Part shown: piece after piece, positions 36,487 to 45,932 of the stretch
Layout of the letters: each line of letters opens with the position of its first letter
Position numbering within the stretch: position 1 is the first letter of the stretch
NCBI RefSeq assembly: GCF_030378205.1
Contig: NZ_CP127385.1
Span: forward strand, 6,488,001-6,552,000
DNA: 64,000 nucleotides
Source of the DNA: Bradyrhizobium sp. NP1
Lineage (GTDB): Bacteria > Pseudomonadota > Alphaproteobacteria > Rhizobiales > Xanthobacteraceae
Direction: 5' to 3'
The notes under the pieces: generated by a model
The model's input: the letters and a program-made list of their open reading frames with translations, nothing else
What the model was told of the DNA's origin: nothing
The model's database searches: none
Program-made: the position numbers and the translations under genes

Positions 36487-37902
36487 CTATTCTCCAGCGC
36501 TGATATAGTTTGGTGCTTGAGTTGACTCTTCATCGGCGAGCGACATCGGACGGTTCGGGACCACGACATGCGGAACCTCGAACGGCTTCCTGGCGGGACC
36601 AATGCGGATGAGTCGGTAGATGTAAAACGTGCCGAACAGGAAGATAAAAGCGTAAACCGCACAGAAGATCACGAGCGAAATCGTCGCCTCGGTCGTGGTC
36701 AGGAATGGCGTCATGGCATCCGCGGTTCGCAACAAGCCAAAGACAACCCAGGGCTGGCGGCCGACCTCGGCGGTGAACCAGCCGGTAATGATCGCTATGA
36801 ACGGCAGCGGAAAGCTGAAGAAAGTCAGCCAAAGCATCGGGCGATTGTACGCCAGGCGGTGCTTGTAGCTCAGATAGCTACCGAACCAGGCGAGCGCCAG
36901 CATCACCAGACCGCATCCCACCATGATCCGGAACGCGAAGAACGGGATCACCACCGGCGGCCAGTTTTCCTGGGGGATGCTGTTGAGCCCTGTTTCCGCA
37001 GCGGTGAGACTGTCGGAATCGATCAGACTGCCAAAGGGCGGGGGCAACGTGATCGCGAAGAGGTTGCGCCTGTGCTCCACGTCGGGCCAGGCGAACAGCA
37101 CTTCAGAGCCTGGCTTCTCATCGTTCCAGCGTCCCTCGATGGCCGCCATCTTGGACGGTTGATAGGAATTGACATACTCGCCGTTCAGATGTCCGAACAG
37201 CAGCTGGATCGGCATCAGCACGGCCGCCAGACCAAGGCCCATGCGCAGCATGATGCGCGACTCGGCGTGGTATACCTTCCGCAAGACGTACCATGCCCCG
37301 GTCGCGGCAACACAGAAAGCACCGGTCAGGTAGGCAGCGAGCAACATGTGGGGAAATCGCGACCAGACAACCGAGTTGAAGAGGATCTTGGTCCAATCGT
37401 CGGGAACGAAGGCGCCGTTTTCCATGACGTAGCCCGACGGCACCTGCATCCAGCTGTTGTTGACCATGATGAAGAACGCCGAAAACGTGGTCCCCAGCGC
37501 AACCATCGCGGTTGAAAACAGATAGAACCATGGCGGCACGCGGCTGCGGCCAAAGATGAGGACACCGAAGAAACTGGCCTCGAGCATGAACGCCCAAAAG
37601 GTCTCATACATCAGCAGCGGACCCTGAATCGGCCCGGACATTTTGGACAGCACGCTCCAATTGGTGCCGAACTGGAATGCCATCACGATCCCGGATACCA
37701 CACCCATTCCGAACGCAACGCCGAATATCTTCAGCCAGAATTCAAAGATCACGCGATAGGCCGGACGGCCGGTTGCAAGAGCCATAGCCTCGATAACACT
37801 GAGCCAGGCTGCCAGCCCGATCGTGAACGACGGAAAGATGATATGGAACGTGATGGTAAAGGCGAATTGAATACGCGACAGAAGAAGCGCTGTCATGTCC
37901 AT
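36487..37902 (-). CDS. cydA: Cytochrome bd quinol oxidase subunit I
   Basis: 471 residues. The haem b595 ligand region FAFTITFHIIFPSFTIGL starts the protein; LLMYETFWAFMLEASFFGVL, the haem b558 histidine and methionine area, and GRQPWVVFGLLRTADAMTP are in place. The length and short Q loop put it in the CIO-like short-loop class. GGGAGG precedes the ATG. The palindrome promoter 65-78 bp upstream suggests activation by the FixJ-type regulator rather than by an FNR-type TTGA-N6-TCAA box, which I do not see here. Confidence 0.93.
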   Translation of the reverse strand: MDMTALLLSRIQFAFTITFHIIFPSFTIGLAAWLSVIEAMALATGRPAYRVIFEFWLKIFGVAFGMGVVSGIVMAFQFGTNWSVLSKMSGPIQGPLLMYETFWAFMLEASFFGVLIFGRSRVPPWFYLFSTAMVALGTTFSAFFIMVNNSWMQVPSGYVMENGAFVPDDWTKILFNSVVWSRFPHMLLAAYLTGAFCVAATGAWYVLRKVYHAESRIMLRMGLGLAAVLMPIQLLFGHLNGEYVNSYQPSKMAAIEGRWNDEKPGSEVLFAWPDVEHRRNLFAITLPPPFGSLIDSDSLTAAETGLNSIPQENWPPVVIPFFAFRIMVGCGLVMLALAWFGSYLSYKHRLAYNRPMLWLTFFSFPLPFIAIITGWFTAEVGRQPWVVFGLLRTADAMTPFLTTTEATISLVIFCAVYAFIFLFGTFYIYRLIRIGPARKPFEVPHVVVPNRPMSLADEESTQAPNYISAGE

Positions 37903-37966
37903 TGCAATCCTCCCGCCGGGACAAGGTGAGCTACCCGAAGGTAGTGGCGGGAGACGGGAGGCCCAT

Positions 37967-37980
37967 TAAATTCGTCGTTA
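37967..37980 (-). promoter_or_regulatory. TAAC-N6-TTTA palindrome, promoter of cydAB
   Basis: Minus strand TAAC-GACGAA-TTTA-ATGGGC; CTACCTT (37938-37944) follows after 22 bp. Confidence 0.8.
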
Positions 37981-38007
37981 GTTTCTCGACCCGACCCGAA
38001 CGATCAC

Positions 38008-38037
38008 GTGGTCCGACGACCGAAGTCGTCGGACCAC
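38008..38037 (-). terminator. Hairpin after the aldo/keto reductase operon
   Basis: GTGGTCCGACGAC and GTCGTCGGACCAC form a perfect 13-bp stem with a CGAA loop, just past the stop at 38070 on the minus strand. Confidence 0.75.
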
Positions 38038-38069
38038 AATCGCCGATATGAAATCTGGCGGGCCGCGTC

Positions 38070-39095
38070 TCATGCGGCGGCACTGCGCGATGGCGGCGCC
38101 ATGAACTCCGGACCGACTGGATCAGTAATGCTCTCGCGCAGGATCCGGTCGATCTCGGCCCTGGTTGCAGGATCGAGCCGCCAGCCAGTCACCTCGTCAA
38201 CCGGCTGCAATTGATGTGGGTGGCGCGCGCCCCACAATGCCGTGGTGATACCCTGGTCGAGCATCCAGCGCACCGCCAGGTGAATAACGCGCTTGCCGAA
38301 CCGCCGCGCGAGGCGATCGAGCTTCTCCACGGCTGTCAGGTATTGCGCGAACCGCGGCTTGACGAACTTCGGGTCCGTGCGCCTCAAATCGTCGCCGTCG
38401 AAGGCCGTGTCGGCCTGCATTCGTCCGGACAGCAGGCCGCGGCATAGGGCACCGTATCCCAGCGTCGCAATCTTGTTCTTTTGACAATAGGGAAGAAGGT
38501 CGGTCTCGATCCCGCGTTCGAACAGATTGTACGGCGGCTGCAGAACATGGAGCGGCGCGACGTTGCGAAAGCGCTCCATCTGAAGGACGGAGAAGTTGCT
38601 TACGCCGATGGCGCGGATCTTGCCCTGCTCAAGCAGTGCAAGCATCGCTTCCGCGGTTTCCTCGATCGTCACCAGGGGATCAGGCCAATGGACCTGATAG
38701 ATGTCGATGTAATCGGTCCGAAGCCTGCGCAGTGAATCCTCGACCTCCGCCAGGATACGGGCACGACTGGCATTGCGAGATACTTTTCCGCCATCCCACT
38801 GGAGTCCCGCCTTGGTGGCAATGATCACGTCCGAGCGTATCCGACCCTGAGCAAGTGCCTTGCCCACGATCTCCTCGGAGCGGCCGAACCCATAGACCGG
38901 AGCGGTATCAACGACGTTGATGCCATGCTCGAATGCCGCGCGGATCGTGGCTATCGATTCGGCTTCATCGGTTCCGCCCCACATCCATCCGCCGATGGCC
39001 CACGTGCCGATCGCGACGGGCGACACCTTGAGCGACGTGCCCGGAATCTCGGCAAGCTCCATTGCTGGTTTGAGAGCTTCTGCTTGATCAGTCAT
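38070..39095 (-). CDS. Aldo/keto reductase
   Basis: 341-residue NADPH-type aldo/keto reductase. The TIM-barrel opening GTSLKVSPVAIGTWAIGGWMWGG, the catalytic NVVDTAPVYGFGRSEE (Asp and Tyr), VIIATKAGLQW (Lys) and DIYQVHWPD (His) are present. The start at 39095 follows GAAGGAAAC. It resembles the general stress AKRs (YdbC/IolS-like). It is in a two-gene operon with the dehydrogenase upstream. Confidence 0.88.
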   Translation of the reverse strand: MTDQAEALKPAMELAEIPGTSLKVSPVAIGTWAIGGWMWGGTDEAESIATIRAAFEHGINVVDTAPVYGFGRSEEIVGKALAQGRIRSDVIIATKAGLQWDGGKVSRNASRARILAEVEDSLRRLRTDYIDIYQVHWPDPLVTIEETAEAMLALLEQGKIRAIGVSNFSVLQMERFRNVAPLHVLQPPYNLFERGIETDLLPYCQKNKIATLGYGALCRGLLSGRMQADTAFDGDDLRRTDPKFVKPRFAQYLTAVEKLDRLARRFGKRVIHLAVRWMLDQGITTALWGARHPHQLQPVDEVTGWRLDPATRAEIDRILRESITDPVGPEFMAPPSRSAAA

Positions 39096-39158
39096 GATTT
39101 TGTTTCCTTCTTTCAACGCATCCGTCATGACGGGCATGAGGGACGGACAGGTTCAGAT

Positions 39159-40154
39159 TCATTTGACGGTGACCGGCGGCGCGGCGTAGAGCCCGGCCTC
39201 CTCGGCCGCGACAAGGCCGAGGGCGGTCCAGTCAAGTTCGCCGTAACCGCGCGCGATTCCGGTGATCAACCGGTCCCGGACCACGCCCACCGACGGCATC
39301 GGGACGCCCGCTTTCTCCGCTTCCGCAAGCGCCAGGCGCACGTCCTTGAGCACAAGCGGCAATACAAACCCGGCCGCGTAGTTCTGTCTGGCGATCTTGT
39401 CGCCGTAGATCTTGTGCGCACGCCCGCCGAACATCGTGCTCGTCATGATGTCGATGAAGGGCTGCGGATCAAGCCCACGTTTTCGAACGACAGCAACGGC
39501 CTCTCCGAGCACCTCAAGCGCGGTCGCGCTCATCATGTTGCCGAGCAGTTTGACGAGGTTTGCATTTCCAGGCTCGGCACCGATCACAAACGTCCTTTGC
39601 CCGAGATTGTCGAGGATCGGCTGGCAGTACTCGAGATCGGCCGGAGCGCCAGCGGCCACGATGAACAACTGGCGCGCCCTGGCAGCGTCCGGATTGCCGA
39701 ATACCGGCGCGGCGACATAGCCCTGCCCATTGCGCGCATGCTCGCTTGCCAGCTGCGCCGCGGCCGCGGTGCTGATTGTGCTCATCGAAAGATGGATCGC
39801 GCCGGGCATGAGACCAGCGGCCAGACCGTCGAGACCGATGTCCCTGCGACCGAACACGATTTCGCGCACCGCATTGTCGTCCGGCAGCATGCTGATGACG
39901 ACCTTGCAGTCCAGCAGGTCGTTGAAATCGGTCGTCGCCCTGAGACCTGGCGTCTCCAGACGTGCGACCTGGTCCGGGCGGCGGACATAGGCAATCACCC
40001 GCCTTCCCGAGGCAACGAGGTTGGCGGCCATTGCCGCTCCCATATGACCAAGGCCGACAAAGCCGATTTCGCCCAACACCGGACCGCGGCCGGCGGGTTT
40101 GGCGCCCGATGCGCTTCCGAAGGCGGGAGGTGAATTTGGCTCGTGCTTGATCAT
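39159..40154 (-). CDS. Beta-hydroxyacid dehydrogenase family oxidoreductase
   Basis: 331 residues of the 3-hydroxyisobutyrate/6-phosphogluconate dehydrogenase-like family. The Rossmann motif IGFVGLGHMGAAMAANLVASG lies after a ~25-residue polar extension, and the C-terminal helix has GNANLVKLLGNMMSATALEVLGEA with the catalytic lysine. The substrate is unknown; tartronate semialdehyde or succinic semialdehyde reduction are family options. It is cotranscribed with the aldo/keto reductase. Confidence 0.85.
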   Translation of the reverse strand: MIKHEPNSPPAFGSASGAKPAGRGPVLGEIGFVGLGHMGAAMAANLVASGRRVIAYVRRPDQVARLETPGLRATTDFNDLLDCKVVISMLPDDNAVREIVFGRRDIGLDGLAAGLMPGAIHLSMSTISTAAAAQLASEHARNGQGYVAAPVFGNPDAARARQLFIVAAGAPADLEYCQPILDNLGQRTFVIGAEPGNANLVKLLGNMMSATALEVLGEAVAVVRKRGLDPQPFIDIMTSTMFGGRAHKIYGDKIARQNYAAGFVLPLVLKDVRLALAEAEKAGVPMPSVGVVRDRLITGIARGYGELDWTALGLVAAEEAGLYAAPPVTVK

Positions 40155-40291
40155 GGCGGCTCCTGGGCGTCCACCGGTCGCTCGCCCTAGGCGTACGTTT
40201 TGCGGCGGATCCAGATACGTATCTGGTGATGAGCCGATCTCGTGCTTGTCTCGGCTTGCCGGGCTTTACGCCTTCTTGCTGGGCGCTCCAG

Positions 40292-40324
40292 TAAAATCGA
40301 ATTTAGTCTCTGAAGAGCAATTTA
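40292..40324 (+). promoter_or_regulatory. Tandem palindromes, promoter of AraC regulator
   Basis: TAAA-ATCGAA-TTTA (40292-40305) and TGAA-GAGCAA-TTTA-GTGGTT (40311-40324), 19 bp apart. CCTAGAC (40346-40352) follows after 21 bp. Confidence 0.85.
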
Positions 40325-40411
40325 GTGGTTCGATGAATCCGCCTGCCTAGACTCCACGGACTCGGCGCGAGAAGCGCCGGTTCCGTTTCCCAATTGTGAG
40401 CAGCAGTAACG

Positions 40412-41425
40412 ATGGCCCTCGATGACAGCATGGATCGTGATCCCATCCATGGATCCGACGATAACAGTCCTGATCGACAGGGGCGGTCAACGTTCGTCGC
40501 TGGAGAAAGAACGGGTGAGATCGGCGTTACACTCTCGGGCCTTCGTCCTCCTTCTCGATCGATCGTTGAGATTTCGCCGGCCAATATTGCTCGTCGCCGA
40601 TTGGCGAATTGGGGCGCAATCCAGGGCGAGAGGGTCAACGTCACCCGACGCGAGACTTTCGAATACGGCTTTCAAGCTCCGCGACACCTGCTGATCGCTC
40701 ACGAACGCGGAGAACGGGAGGATGGCGAGACGCTCATCGAGGGACTGCCAAGATCGACCTTGCGCGAGTTCAACTGCAAGCTCAGCTTCGTCCCTGCCGG
40801 GCACAAGTTCTTCGGATGGCAGACACCACGGGTGCTGACGCGTGTCACGTATTTCTATATCGACCTGCAGGATCGGCTGTTTGATCTGGAATCCGGCGGC
40901 GCCCGCCCCACGATCGGTCCCCGATTGTTCTTTTTCGACCAGGCCGTCTGGGACACGGCACTCAAACTCAAGGCCGAAGTCGGAAATTCCGATCCGGGCA
41001 GCCGCCAATATGCGGAGGCCCTGGGCGTCGTTCTCGTGCACGAGCTCATTCGACTGGAACGGGCGACAACTGCCACAGCGAGGCTGATTCGTGGCGGATT
41101 GCCCGTGTGGCAGCAAAAACGCGTGATCGAATTCATCGAGGAGCATCTCACGGAAGACATCTCGCTCGCCGCTCTCGCAGAGCTCGCCGGTCTGAGCCTC
41201 TATCATTTCGCACGCGCCTTTACACAATCCTTTGGCGTGCCTCCGCATCACTATCATATGGCACGCCGGATCGGTCGCGCCAGGAATCTGCTGCAAGCGC
41301 CGACGCTCTCCGTGACGCAGATCGGCGTCCAGGTCGGCTTTCGCGAAACGAGTTCATTTACGCGAGCGTTTCGCAGATTCACCGGATTGACGCCGACCGA
41401 ATATCGCCGACACCGAGGAGGCTAG
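40412..41425 (+). CDS. AraC-family transcriptional regulator
   Basis: 337 residues. The C-terminal ~100 residues hold both AraC helix-turn-helix units (ISLAALAELAGLSLYHFARAF and VTQIGVQVGFRETSSFTRAF, ending RRFTGLTPTEYRR). The N-terminal ~230 residues are a sensing domain with no clear family (CKLSFVPAGHKFFGW). It lies under tandem palindromes, so it would be a downstream regulator in the network. The divergent dehydrogenase/aldo-keto reductase operon is a likely target. Confidence 0.88.
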   Translation: MALDDSMDRDPIHGSDDNSPDRQGRSTFVAGERTGEIGVTLSGLRPPSRSIVEISPANIARRRLANWGAIQGERVNVTRRETFEYGFQAPRHLLIAHERGEREDGETLIEGLPRSTLREFNCKLSFVPAGHKFFGWQTPRVLTRVTYFYIDLQDRLFDLESGGARPTIGPRLFFFDQAVWDTALKLKAEVGNSDPGSRQYAEALGVVLVHELIRLERATTATARLIRGGLPVWQQKRVIEFIEEHLTEDISLAALAELAGLSLYHFARAFTQSFGVPPHHYHMARRIGRARNLLQAPTLSVTQIGVQVGFRETSSFTRAFRRFTGLTPTEYRRHRGG

Positions 41426-41480
41426 CGTCGCAGGCGCCCGGCCGCTGACAGCCGCTCGAGCTCGTGACCAACGCGCTTGC

Positions 41481-41494
41481 TAAACTATAATTTA
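41481..41494 (+). promoter_or_regulatory. TAAA-N6-TTTA palindrome, promoter of HD-domain gene
   Basis: TAAA-CTATAA-TTTA-ATGGTA; CCTACCT (41516-41522) follows after 21 bp. Confidence 0.85.
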
Positions 41495-41547
41495 ATGGTA
41501 GCGGCGGGCTCCGAACCTACCTCGGCTGCAGGGGGAGCGCTTGAAAC

Positions 41548-42225
41548 GTGAATGGGTATAACCGTCCAATGAGCATCGATCTTGCAGACAGCATCGAGCT
41601 TGCCGGGATCAAGATTCCCGACAGCAAGCTCGCGCGCGAGATAACGGAACTGGTGCGCGACAGCGAGACAGCGCTGCTGTTTCACCATTCGAGCCGCGTC
41701 TATTACTGGGGCGCGCTGGCCGGCAGGCGCCGCGGTCTCCGGTTCGATCCTGAACTGCTCTATGCCGGCGCGATGTTCCACGACATGGGATTGACCCATC
41801 AGCACAGCAGCCCGGATGAGCGCTTCGAGGTCGACGGCGCCAACGCCGCGCGCGACTTCCTGCGCAGCCGCGGCATCGCGCAACACGACATCGATACGGT
41901 CTGGACCGCGATCGCCTTGCACACCACGCCGGGCATCCCGCAGCACATGCACCCGGTGGTGGCCCTGGTGACGGCCGGCGTCGAAATGGATGTGCTTGGC
42001 CTGGCTTATTCCGATTACAGCGACGCCGAGCGCGAGGCGGTGGTGCACGCACATCCGCGCAACGCGCATTTCAAGGAAGACATCATCCAGACCTTCTACG
42101 ACGGCATCAAGCACAAGCCGGAGACGACCTTCGGCAACGTCAAGGCCGACGTGCTCGCCGACAAGGATCCGCATTTTGTCCGCGGCAATTTCTGCAGCGT
42201 GATCCGCAACTCCGCTTGGCGGTGA
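41548..42225 (+). CDS. HD-domain phosphohydrolase-like protein
   Basis: 225 residues with an HD metal site: a first histidine in LLFHHSSRVYYWG, then the YAGAMFHDMGLTHQH pair, and WTAIALHTTPGIP. The arrangement matches the small HD proteins annotated as cyanamide hydratase-like or phosphohydrolases. The substrate is unknown. The start at 41548 is about 20 bp after the predicted transcription start; an ATG at 41569 is a fallback. Confidence 0.82.
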   Translation: MNGYNRPMSIDLADSIELAGIKIPDSKLAREITELVRDSETALLFHHSSRVYYWGALAGRRRGLRFDPELLYAGAMFHDMGLTHQHSSPDERFEVDGANAARDFLRSRGIAQHDIDTVWTAIALHTTPGIPQHMHPVVALVTAGVEMDVLGLAYSDYSDAEREAVVHAHPRNAHFKEDIIQTFYDGIKHKPETTFGNVKADVLADKDPHFVRGNFCSVIRNSAWR

Positions 42226-42310
42226 TAAGGCCGCCTCCCCGCAAAATCGAAATCAAGCCACCGAAGCAACCTGCCGGCCGAGCAGCTCGCCCGACGTCGG
42301 CGGCGGAGCT

Positions 42311-42352
42311 GGCACAACCGACTTAACACCCGGCACAGCCGACTTAACACAG
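42311..42352. repeat. Two tandem 21-bp repeats before the catalase gene
   Basis: GGCACAACCGACTTAACACCC and its near-copy GGCACAGCCGACTTAACACAG follow each other directly (42311-42331 and 42332-42352), ending 13 bp before the catalase start codon. Twenty-one bp equals two helix turns, so they could be regulator half-sites or leader-RNA elements. Confidence 0.7.
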
Positions 42353-42365
42353 CGAGGAACTGATC

Positions 42366-43823
42366 ATGGCCAAAGACACGCGATTTACCAATGCCACCGG
42401 CGCGCCGGTCGCCGACAACACCAACATCATGACGGCCGGCCGGCGCGGCCCGGCGCTGCTGCAGGACATCTGGCTGATCGAGAAGATGGCGCATTTCGAC
42501 CGCGAGGTGATCCCGGAGCGGCGCATGCATGCCAAGGGCTGGGGCGCCTACGGCACCTTCACGGTGACCCACGACATCAGCCGCTACACAAAGGCCAAGC
42601 TGTTCTCGAAGATCGGCAAGCAGACGCCGATGTTCGTGCGCTTCTCGACCGTCGCCGGCGAAAGAGGCGCTGCCGATGCGGAGCGCGACATCCGCGGCAC
42701 CGCGCTGAAGTTCTACACCGAGGAGGGCAACTGGGACATCGTCGGCAACAACACCCCGGTGTTCTTCTTCCGCGATCCGCTGCGTTTCCCCGACCTCAAT
42801 CATGCGATCAAGCGCGATCCCCGCACCGGCTTGCGCAGCGCCGACAACAACTGGGATTTCTGGTCGCTGCTGCCCGAGGCGCTGCACCAGGTCACCGTCG
42901 TCATGTCGGACCGCGGCATCCCGAAAAGCTTCCGTCACATGCATCTCTTCGGCAGCCACACCTTCTCGATGATCAATGCCGCCAACGAGCGCGTCTGGGT
43001 CAAGTTCCACTTCCGCACCCAGCAGGGGATCCAGAACCTCACCGACGCCGAGGCCGAGGCCCTGGTCGCCAAGGACCGCGAAAGCCACGGCCGCGACCTG
43101 CTCAACGCGATCGAGGCGGAAGACTTTCCCCGCTGGAAGCTTTTCATTCAGGTGATGACTGAAGCCCAGGCGAAAACTCATAAGCACAATCCCTTCGACC
43201 TGACCAAGGTCTGGCCGAAGGCGGAGTATCCGCTGATCGAGGCCGGCGTGATGGAGCTCAACCGCTACCCGGACAACTACTTCGCGGAAGTCGAGCAGGC
43301 CGCCTTCTCGCCCGCCAACATCGTGCCCGGCATCGGCTTTTCGCCCGACAAGATGCTCCAGGGCCGGCTGTTCTCCTATGGCGACACCCAGCGCTACCGG
43401 CTTGGCATCAACTTCAACCATATCCCGGTCAATGCGCCGAAATGTCCGTTCCAAAGCTACCACCGCGACGGCAAGATGCGCACCGACGGCAATCTCGGCG
43501 GGACGCTTACCTTCAATCCCAACAGCGCCGGACTCTGGGATAACCAGCCCGATTTCGACGAGCCGCCGCTGCCGATCGAGGGCGAAGCGGCGCACTGGGA
43601 CCACCGCGTCGACGATGACCATTGGGAGCAGCCCGGCAACCTGTTCCGGAAGATGACCCCGGCGCAGCAGCAGGTGCTGTTCGAGAACACGGCACGCGCG
43701 ATGGGCGACGCGAGGACGCACATCAAGCAGCGTCACGTCGACAATTGCACCCGCGCCGATCCGGCCTACGGCGCAGGCGTCGCGAAGGCGCTCGGGCTCA
43801 AGCAGCGGGAGCTGGTTGATTGA
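42366..43823 (+). CDS. katA: Monofunctional haem catalase
   Basis: 485-residue clade 3 type catalase, detoxifying hydrogen peroxide. The catalytic histidine is in [17 protein letters not shown], the catalytic asparagine in [15 protein letters not shown], and the proximal haem tyrosine in [14 protein letters not shown]. It is preceded by GAGGAACTG and the 21-bp tandem repeat. No TAAA-N6-TTTA palindrome is visible, so it is probably controlled separately from its neighbours. Confidence 0.95.
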   Translation: MAKDTRFTNATGAPVADNTNIMTAGRRGPALLQDIWLIEKMAHFDREVIPERRMHAKGWGAYGTFTVTHDISRYTKAKLFSKIGKQTPMFVRFSTVAGERGAADAERDIRGTALKFYTEEGNWDIVGNNTPVFFFRDPLRFPDLNHAIKRDPRTGLRSADNNWDFWSLLPEALHQVTVVMSDRGIPKSFRHMHLFGSHTFSMINAANERVWVKFHFRTQQGIQNLTDAEAEALVAKDRESHGRDLLNAIEAEDFPRWKLFIQVMTEAQAKTHKHNPFDLTKVWPKAEYPLIEAGVMELNRYPDNYFAEVEQAAFSPANIVPGIGFSPDKMLQGRLFSYGDTQRYRLGINFNHIPVNAPKCPFQSYHRDGKMRTDGNLGGTLTFNPNSAGLWDNQPDFDEPPLPIEGEAAHWDHRVDDDHWEQPGNLFRKMTPAQQQVLFENTARAMGDARTHIKQRHVDNCTRADPAYGAGVAKALGLKQRELVD

Positions 43824-43950
43824 GACGAGCCGCACGCGGTCCCGCCGGTCAGCGGCTACTCGTTGGCGCTGATCCTGGCGGTGACCGCTTGTAATGCGAG
43901 AAAAGAACGGTGAAGAGTGCCCCACCCGGACTCTCTTCGCCGCACTATAA

Positions 43951-44205
43951 CTAGATGGAAGGCCTGTCGCACAGGCCGCAATCCCGCCTTGGCTCGCACA
44001 ACCGGGAGCCGTTCTCATCGCCATCACCGTCTTTCGGTTTGGCCAAATGCCTCACTGGATTGCCGTTCGGAGGCGGAGAAGCGGCGTCATTCCGCAATGT
44101 TATTTCCGATGTGACGTAAAAGGCCGGAATCAACAAGGGCACACTGAGGATGACGCCGAGCGTCAGTGCAATGACGATCGAGTCCTGTTTCGTCAACGTG
44201 AACAT
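43951..44205 (-). CDS. Small membrane protein, unknown
   Basis: 84 residues: one long hydrophobic helix (SIVIALTLGVILSVPLLIPAFYV) near the N-terminus, then a polar tail with four cysteines in RLCEPRRDCGLCDRPSI. Start 44205 (MFTLTKQ) is chosen, with GGAG upstream. No family is recognised. It is probably in the transcript that begins at the palindrome promoter 44704. Confidence 0.5.
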   Translation of the reverse strand: MFTLTKQDSIVIALTLGVILSVPLLIPAFYVTSEITLRNDAASPPPNGNPVRHLAKPKDGDGDENGSRLCEPRRDCGLCDRPSI

Positions 44206-44372
44206 GTCAAACTCCAACTTCCGGAGATCCGCCGGCGGCGGACGCAACAGCTGCAATCGTCGCCGGCGGCGGCGCCTTGTAGATGAAGCCGTGACAAGCG
44301 GTCGAGATCGGAGCGGTTGTTGACGCTGCCGACCCGTCCCGCGAAGGTTCACGGGCCGCCGCCCGCAAACCG

Positions 44373-44600
44373 TCAATCGTCCGATTTCGGACCGCCATGA
44401 TAACGGTACGCGTTGGTCGCGTCGGTTTCTGTCGCTGCGGACCGGTCGACCGCATTGAAGGCGTCGACCGCCTGCCGGTCTAGGAAAGTACTCGCGGCGG
44501 TCTCATGTCGCGAATCCGAAGCGGCCGGTTCGGCCAGCGCCTGCCCAGAGATGGTCATCAGCATCACTAACGATGCGGCGATTGGTAGAGTCTTTGTCAT
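44373..44600 (-). CDS. Small exported protein, unknown
   Basis: 75 residues: signal peptide (MTKTLPIAASLVMLMTISG, cleavage near ALAEPA), then a polar, Ala/Asp/Thr-rich mature chain ending YRYHGGPKSDD. No cysteine, no recognised family. The palindrome promoter at 44704 points at it. Confidence 0.6.
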   Translation of the reverse strand: MTKTLPIAASLVMLMTISGQALAEPAASDSRHETAASTFLDRQAVDAFNAVDRSAATETDATNAYRYHGGPKSDD

Positions 44601-44703
44601 GGTCTGTTCCTTGATTGTGTCCCCGGGCTGCCGAGCGCATCACGGTACAAAAAGAAGCGAATGCTGTTGATACCGATATGGGCTTGCAATCCGCCAACGC
44701 CAC

Positions 44704-44717
44704 TAAAATCCATTTCA
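44704..44717 (-). promoter_or_regulatory. TGAA-N6-TTTA palindrome, promoter of exported gene 44373-44600
   Basis: Minus strand TGAA-ATGGAT-TTTA-GTGGCG; CCCATAT (44676-44682) follows after 21 bp. It is divergent from the site at 44787. Confidence 0.75.
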
Positions 44718-44786
44718 GAAGCCCGTGCGCCAACGTTCGAGCGGGCTTGATGACGTGCAGCAAGCCCGAATGCTCAGTGAGCTTTC

Positions 44787-44800
44787 TAAAGAAGGATTTA
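44787..44800 (+). promoter_or_regulatory. TAAA-N6-TTTA palindrome, promoter of gene 44860
   Basis: TAAA-GAAGGA-TTTA-TTGGTC; ATTAGCT (44823-44829) follows after 22 bp. Confidence 0.75.
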
Positions 44801-44859
44801 TTGGTCCCGGAAGAACCAGCTGATTAGCTGCTTGAGGACGGCAGGCAGGAATCACGACG

Positions 44860-45645
44860 ATGAAGCTAATAACCGGCAGACGAAGCGTATTACGAACAAT
44901 TGCCTTGACGGCGGCCACGAGCGCGATTGGCGCTGCCTCGGCGTCGGCCGGCATTGCGGGCTCCGCGTTGCTGCCTCCCGGTGCTACGCATCTTGAGGCG
45001 TTGAGGAAACGTCTCGCGCAGGCACCCCGCCGCCGCGATTTCAAGTCCGTACCGATGATCCTGGACCATCCGGAGCAATGGGATCACGAAGCATTGACCG
45101 AAGTTCTCTCCTACGCAGCTGCGCAGAAGCAGGTCTGGGACAATACAGAGATCGGAGGCCCCTGGCTCAACTTCATGCGCAACGCCCTCAATTCACAGAT
45201 CTGGTCTTTCAAGCATCCGGATTTCCTCGCGGTCTCGGTGACCCATGGGACGGCGCTGCTCGCACTTTATGACCAGGCCATGTGGGACAAATATCGGCTC
45301 ACAAAACTGGCCGGGGACGATTTCGAGACCAACACGCTGATTCTCGAGCGGAAGGCGGCGACGGTCGATTCCACGAACTACGAGGATCCGGCCGGCGCCT
45401 TCTCGGCTGCCGACAATTCAATCCCCGCGCTCATGCGGCGCGGCGTGGTTTTCATGTGCTGCCATAACGCGATCTGGGAACAGGCGGCAGCGCTCATCAA
45501 GCTCGGCATCAATCCCGACAGGCTCTCTCACGACGCACTTGCGGCTGAATTGACCAACCATCTGGTGGATGGCGCCGTCGTGATCCCGGGCGCCACTGGC
45601 ACGTTGCCCGAGCTGCAGCAGGCCGGCTTTCACTACGCGACGTGA
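44860..45645 (+). CDS. Tat-exported DsrE-like protein
   Basis: 261 residues starting with a Tat-like signal (GRRSVLRTIALTAATSAIG). The C-terminal segment (VVFMCCHNAIWEQAAALIKLG ... VVIPGATGTLPELQQAGFHY) resembles the DsrE/DsrF fold end with its Cys pair. The central part (GGPWLNFMRNALNSQIWSFKHP) is unlike standard DsrE proteins. A periplasmic thiol or sulfur role is possible. The region 45646-45932 after it shows no gene. Confidence 0.65.
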   Translation: MKLITGRRSVLRTIALTAATSAIGAASASAGIAGSALLPPGATHLEALRKRLAQAPRRRDFKSVPMILDHPEQWDHEALTEVLSYAAAQKQVWDNTEIGGPWLNFMRNALNSQIWSFKHPDFLAVSVTHGTALLALYDQAMWDKYRLTKLAGDDFETNTLILERKAATVDSTNYEDPAGAFSAADNSIPALMRRGVVFMCCHNAIWEQAAALIKLGINPDRLSHDALAAELTNHLVDGAVVIPGATGTLPELQQAGFHYAT

Positions 45646-45932
45646 CACCGAGCCCTATCGCCACAACGGAGCGTCTTCATCCCGGCGCGACAGCCGCTGA
45701 TGCGCGGCCGCCCTCGCCTATTCCACCGACATGCTGGACGCCTGTATTGCGCCGCTTCGCGCGATGGATCGGTGGACCGGCTCGTTCACCCTGCTCTCTT
45801 GAGCCTAGTTCGCTCGGGGCGAATTGCTCCGGTGCTACCGGGTTCCGTCCAACTACCGAAATAGTTGGGAGCTTCGATACCTTGGTTTAGCCTTGCTTCG
45901 GACCGCTTCCCAGGTCCGGAGGGATGGGGATC

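Noticed and set aside
44207..44398. Small frame overlapping the exported gene at 44373
   Set aside because: No ribosome site, and it overlaps the end of a better supported gene.
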